Shown: positions 6,342-8,818 of the stretch, one piece after another | Layout of the letters: each line of letters starts with the position of its first letter | Numbering within the stretch: the stretch's first letter is position 1 | Assembly: GCA_030668165.1 (NCBI GenBank) | Contig: DAOUUM010000095.1 | Coordinates: forward strand, 1 to 8,818 | DNA length: 8,818 bases | Origin: Candidatus Heimdallarchaeota archaeon | GTDB taxonomy: Archaea > Asgardarchaeota > Heimdallarchaeia > Heimdallarchaeales > Kariarchaeaceae | Reading direction: 5' to 3' | Position numbers and translations under genes: made by a program | The notes under the pieces: generated by a model | What the model was told of the DNA's origin: nothing | The model's input: only the letters and a program-made list of their open reading frames with translations | The model's database searches: none

Positions 6342-6360
6342 TTCATTATTTTATTTTTTT
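6342..6360 (+). terminator. T-rich tract on the plus strand between RHH and enolase genes
   Basis: TTTCATTATTTTATTTTTTT is T-rich on the plus strand. It lies about 255 bp beyond the MCP stop and could end plus-strand read-through from the MCP gene before it runs antisense into enolase. A small TAACA/TGTTA dyad at 6360-6375 sits beside it. For the minus-strand enolase transcript the tract reads as A-rich, so it should not terminate enolase. Confidence 0.25.
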
Positions 6361-6378
6361 AACAGTAAATTGTTATTA

Positions 6379-7638
6379 CTATATTTTATTGTAATACTGG
6401 GCCTCATCACCAAGATATTCCTCAATTCTCAGTAACTGATTGTATTTGGCAACTCTCTCTGATCTTGCAGGTGCACCTGTTTTTATTCTCTCAGCTCCCA
6501 TTCCCACTGACAGATCTGCGATGAATGTATCCTCTGTCTCACCTGATCTATGAGAGATTACCACACCCCAGTCCTTTGATTTGGTGAGATCAAATGCCTC
6601 TTTTGCCTCGGTGAATGATCCAATCTGGTTTACCTTGAGCAATAGATAGTTCATTGCGCCCTTATCAATTGCGGTATTAATTCGCTCTACATTGGTCACC
6701 GTTAAATCATCTGCAACGATTGCACGTGTTGATCCATATTTTGTGACCAGATCTCCAAATGCCTCAAAATCATTCTCATCAAATGGATCCTCCAGAGATA
6801 ATAAAATGGGGTAATCCTCAACCAGTTCGTAGTAATAGTTGATGAAATCATCCCTGGCAAGTATCTTACCATCGATATGATATTTACCATCATGCAAGAA
6901 TTCGGATGCTGCTGCATCAATACCCAGGTAAAACTGTTCCTCTGGCTTGTATCCCATGTCCTTGATGGAAGCGATTAGTATATCAATCGCATCCCTTGCG
7001 GTATCAATAGGGGGTGCAAAACCACCTTCATCACCAAGATTGATTGCTGATGAACCGTACTTCTTCTTCAGCTGTTTTTTGAGCTGATGATACACCTCAA
7101 CACTTGCTCTCAGACCATCTTTAAATGAATCAAAACCTATGGGCATGAGCATGAATTCCTGGATGGCCAGGTCCCCACCAGCATGGCTCCCACCATTTAT
7201 CACATTTAGCATGGGACATGGTAGTCTCTTACTATCACCTATGTATTCAAAATCCCATAATCCCTTGTTCTTTGCAGCTAAACGCATATTGGCAATGGAG
7301 ATTCCAAGTATCGCATTTGCACCGTATTTTGCCTTGTTGGGTGTTCCATCCAGCTCAATCATGAATTTATCAAGACCTTCCTGGTCGAAGATATCTCGAC
7401 CAAGTACTTTTGGACCGAGAATCTCATTCACATTCTTCACCGCCTGTAGCACACCTTTGCCATGAAATCGATTTCCGCCATCTCTGAGTTCAACCGCTTC
7501 AAATTGACCTGTGGATGCGCCTGAGGGCACTATAAATCTACCAAATTGATTTCCTGAATATATTTCGACCTCTACTGTTGGATTTCCTCTTGAATCCAAG
7601 ACTTCCCGAGCTCTAACCTTTGATATTTCATTAGTCAT
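6379..7638 (-). CDS. eno: Enolase (phosphopyruvate hydratase)
   Basis: Interconverts 2-phosphoglycerate and phosphoenolpyruvate in cytosolic glycolysis and gluconeogenesis. From ATG 7638 the protein is 419 residues, normal for the family. The signature regions are all present: N-terminal VLDSRGNPTVEVE, the mobile loop SGASTG (39-44), GGSHAGG (H152), QEFM (E161), GDEGGF (E204), GIDAAASEF (metal ligand D241), SLEDPF (E283), VADDLTVTN (D310/D311), LLKVNQIG (catalytic Lys335), SHRSGETED (H363, R364, S365) and IKTGAPARSER (K386). No key residue is missing. An upstream TTG at 7668 would add ten residues, but the ATG is preferred: it has AAGGT seven bases upstream, the family homology begins right after it, and the predicted transcription start lies near 7666. 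The gene is divergent from the small membrane protein gene, and the RHH gene follows on the same strand. Confidence 0.97.
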   Translation of the reverse strand: MTNEISKVRAREVLDSRGNPTVEVEIYSGNQFGRFIVPSGASTGQFEAVELRDGGNRFHGKGVLQAVKNVNEILGPKVLGRDIFDQEGLDKFMIELDGTPNKAKYGANAILGISIANMRLAAKNKGLWDFEYIGDSKRLPCPMLNVINGGSHAGGDLAIQEFMLMPIGFDSFKDGLRASVEVYHQLKKQLKKKYGSSAINLGDEGGFAPPIDTARDAIDILIASIKDMGYKPEEQFYLGIDAAASEFLHDGKYHIDGKILARDDFINYYYELVEDYPILLSLEDPFDENDFEAFGDLVTKYGSTRAIVADDLTVTNVERINTAIDKGAMNYLLLKVNQIGSFTEAKEAFDLTKSKDWGVVISHRSGETEDTFIADLSVGMGAERIKTGAPARSERVAKYNQLLRIEEYLGDEAQYYNKI

Positions 7639-7645
7639 ATTCAAT

Positions 7646-7660
7646 ACCTTGTATTCAAGG
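7646..7660 (-). promoter_or_regulatory. Leader hairpin covering the enolase ribosome-binding site
   Basis: In the enolase leader the minus strand reads CCTTG-AATA-CAAGG followed by T, a perfect 5-bp stem with a 4-base loop. The 3' arm contains the AAGG of the AAGGT Shine-Dalgarno, seven bases before ATG 7638. If folded, the stem would hide the ribosome-binding site. It is short, so the effect may be modest. Confidence 0.35.
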
Positions 7661-7686
7661 ATAACCAACTATTAGTTTAATCCATT

Positions 7687-7696
7687 GCTTTTAATC
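7687..7696 (-). promoter_or_regulatory. TATA-like element for enolase
   Basis: The minus strand reads GATTAAAAGC about 54 bp upstream of ATG 7638. It would start transcription near 7666, giving a leader of about 28 nt that contains the Shine-Dalgarno and the small hairpin. The core is weaker than a consensus TATA box. Confidence 0.35.
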
Positions 7697-7715
7697 TGAT
7701 TAATTGGAGAAAAAT

Positions 7716-7734
7716 ATGATTTTATTAGAATCAT
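7716..7734. repeat. Short dyad in the divergent enolase / membrane-protein promoter region
   Basis: ATGATT, a 7-bp spacer and AATCAT form a perfect 6-bp inverted repeat midway between the two divergent genes. It could be a shared operator, but 6-bp dyads are frequent in AT-rich DNA. Confidence 0.2.
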
Positions 7735-7819
7735 TTGAGCAATTAATGAGGCAAAAGGATAATTCTCAAGGGAATCTGTAAAAATACTTTTCTATTTCGA
7801 ATTTTACTGTGGTTTAGAC

Positions 7820-8104
7820 ATGAGCGAAGAAAACGATAAGAAAGTAATTAACGATATGTTCGCAGGCCTATTCGGAATCATACTGTTTATTTTAATCAGT
7901 ATAGTAATGGTTTCATGGCCAGAAAATAGTGCAGCTTATTATCTTGAACATCCAAATGTTGTACCTGGCACAGTATTATTCATTGGAATTCTTATTGGAT
8001 TTCCACTCATAGCATACGCTACTCTGCTCACAACTCGAGGGATTGGATTGATTTTTCACTATGCACTTCAACAAGGAGCCGGAGAAGAAGAACTCACCAT
8101 ATAA
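7820..8104 (+). CDS. Small two-TM membrane protein, function unknown
   Basis: I do not recognise this 94-residue protein. A charged N-terminus (SEENDKK) is followed by a first membrane helix around residues 13-32 (GIILFILISIVMVSW), a polar loop of about 16 residues (33-48, with tyrosines and prolines) and a second helix around 49-71 (VLFIGILIGFPLIAYATLL). An amphipathic stretch (72-85) and an acidic tail (GAGEEELTI) complete it. The charge pattern suggests both ends are cytoplasmic. No signal peptidase site or catalytic motif is visible. The start is ATG 7820, with no clear Shine-Dalgarno, and the transcript may be leaderless, although the TATA element is not obvious. It is divergent from enolase, and the zinc-ribbon membrane protein gene follows 62 bp downstream on the same strand, so the two may be co-transcribed. 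The composition and hydrophobic pattern make it a convincing gene. Confidence 0.75.
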   Translation: MSEENDKKVINDMFAGLFGIILFILISIVMVSWPENSAAYYLEHPNVVPGTVLFIGILIGFPLIAYATLLTTRGIGLIFHYALQQGAGEEELTI

Positions 8105-8155
8105 ATTGCAAAATCAACTGTTAATTAGAAGTAAGAATTAATATATGAGATTTTT

Positions 8156-8161
8156 AGAGGA
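8156..8161 (+). promoter_or_regulatory. Ribosome-binding site of the zinc-ribbon gene
   Basis: AGAGGA lies five bases before ATG 8167 and fixes this start. A TATA-like AATATATGA lies at 8140-8148, but it is too close to leave room for a leader containing this site. Transcription from the upstream membrane-protein gene is therefore the simpler reading. Confidence 0.5.
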
Positions 8162-8166
8162 AACAT

Positions 8167-8818
8167 ATGACGGCTAAGATCTCACATTATAGCGGTGATC
8201 AATCGATGATAAAGGAATGCAAATACTGCAATTTGAACACTCCTGCACATTATATGAAAACAGATGAATATTGTAGATTATGCGTTCAATTTTTCGAGTT
8301 TAATAAATTGATAACCAGTCTGTCTAGTTTTAGTCTTATTTCACTGCTAACAGGTGTATTCCTCTTCTTTGTTCCGTCCCTCAGAACTTTTGGAATTGTG
8401 TTATTTGTTTTTGGTATAATTCCCTCAATCATGAGCATGTCTCTGGAAAACAAAATTGTTTACCGTAAAATCCCAATAATTGACCGAGTAAATCATATGC
8501 TGAAATTTTATGATAAACAGAATAAGAGCAACAACTATGCCAATTCTCTAAAAATATTATTGAAAAATGAGACGGTTATATCTCCAGATCACAGAAACAG
8601 TATCATGTCAAATCTGGTAGATTCTGTTATCCTGTCAAAATCATACAATCCTCCAAAATTCTTTGAGGAATGGCCTGAAGTGTTGGGTAATTCGGAGCAA
8701 GAGTTTGTTGATTATTTGCTAAGTAACACTGACATCCTTAACGGACTCAGTGCCGATTCTGGAAGTGGTTTACTACCCGATCTGTGGCCCATCATCGAGA
8801 AAGATGAGATCAAGGATC
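8167..8818 (+). CDS. Zinc-ribbon, two-TM protein (3'-partial, runs off the window)
   Basis: The frame from ATG 8167 is open to the last base (217 codons plus one base), so the gene is incomplete at its 3' end. Residues 18-39 hold a CxxC-14-CxxC pair (CKYC at 18-21, CRLC at 36-39), a likely zinc-ribbon of the type often seen at the N-terminus of archaeal membrane proteins. Two hydrophobic helices follow at about 50-69 (LISLLTGVFLFFVP) and 74-93 (FGIVLFVFGIIPSIMSM), separated by a four-residue turn. They form a membrane hairpin that leaves the zinc-ribbon and the rest on the same side, probably the cytoplasm. Residues 94-217 are polar and mainly helical, with no motif I recognise. The gene follows the small two-TM gene by 62 bp, and they may form an operon. 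The family is unknown; the zinc ribbon suggests protein-protein or nucleic-acid contact at the membrane. Confidence 0.8.
   Translation, partial: MTAKISHYSGDQSMIKECKYCNLNTPAHYMKTDEYCRLCVQFFEFNKLITSLSSFSLISLLTGVFLFFVPSLRTFGIVLFVFGIIPSIMSMSLENKIVYRKIPIIDRVNHMLKFYDKQNKSNNYANSLKILLKNETVISPDHRNSIMSNLVDSVILSKSYNPPKFFEEWPEVLGNSEQEFVDYLLSNTDILNGLSADSGSGLLPDLWPIIEKDEIKD

Noticed and set aside
6360..6375. TAACA/TGTTA hairpin as an intrinsic terminator of enolase
   Set aside because: On the enolase transcript it is followed by A residues, not U, and the stem is only five A/T-rich pairs.
7139..7465. 108-codon plus-strand frame within enolase
   Set aside because: It is antisense to conserved enolase codons, with a low-complexity composition typical of a shadow frame.
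8145..8177. Ten-codon upstream ORF overlapping the start of the zinc-ribbon gene
   Set aside because: It has no ribosome-binding site of its own and is short enough to be chance; the AGAGGA site clearly serves ATG 8167.

Overview
The window most likely comes from an Asgard (Promethearchaeota) archaeon. The evidence is a moderately AT-rich genome, archaeal TATA-type promoters close to start codons, a COG2236-type phosphoribosyltransferase, a ribbon-helix-helix regulator, an enolase, and above all a Rab/Ras/Arf-type small GTPase with a long N-terminal extension. Such GTPases are a hallmark of Asgard genomes. The lineage within Asgard cannot be fixed from this window; a Heimdall-like lineage is a guess. 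No rRNA, tRNA, CRISPR array or insertion sequence was recognised.

Layout, left to right. (1) 2-1648 (+) encodes a soluble protein of about four tandem DUF11/CARDB-like beta-sandwich repeats and may be cut at its 5' end by the window edge. (2) 1749-2621 (+) encodes a HEAT-repeat solenoid preceded by a 9-bp dyad over its promoter. (3) 2669-2902 (-) is a 77-aa protein of unknown function. (4) About 290 bp without a convincing gene carries a 12-bp perfect inverted repeat. (5) 3192-3776 (-) is a purine-type phosphoribosyltransferase. (6) 3911-4966 (+), divergent from it, is a small GTPase whose P-loop lysine is replaced by arginine. (7) 5047-6087 (+) is a three-TM methyl-accepting chemotaxis-type signalling protein with no sensor domain. 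(8) A CopG-type ribbon-helix-helix protein (-) ends on the same four bases as gene 7. (9) 6379-7638 (-) is enolase, whose leader contains a short hairpin over the ribosome-binding site. (10) 7820-8104 (+) is a small two-TM protein. (11) From 8167 (+) to the right edge runs an incomplete gene for a four-cysteine zinc-ribbon protein with two TM helices.

Enolase (glycolysis/gluconeogenesis) and the phosphoribosyltransferase (nucleobase salvage) are housekeeping genes. The other genes suggest signalling and scaffolding: a beta-sandwich repeat protein beside a HEAT solenoid, and a Ras-like GTPase directly upstream of a sensorless chemoreceptor-type protein. No che genes, GAP/GEF or cytoskeletal genes are present, so any functional link between these neighbours is inference. 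All family assignments come from reading motifs, not from database searches.
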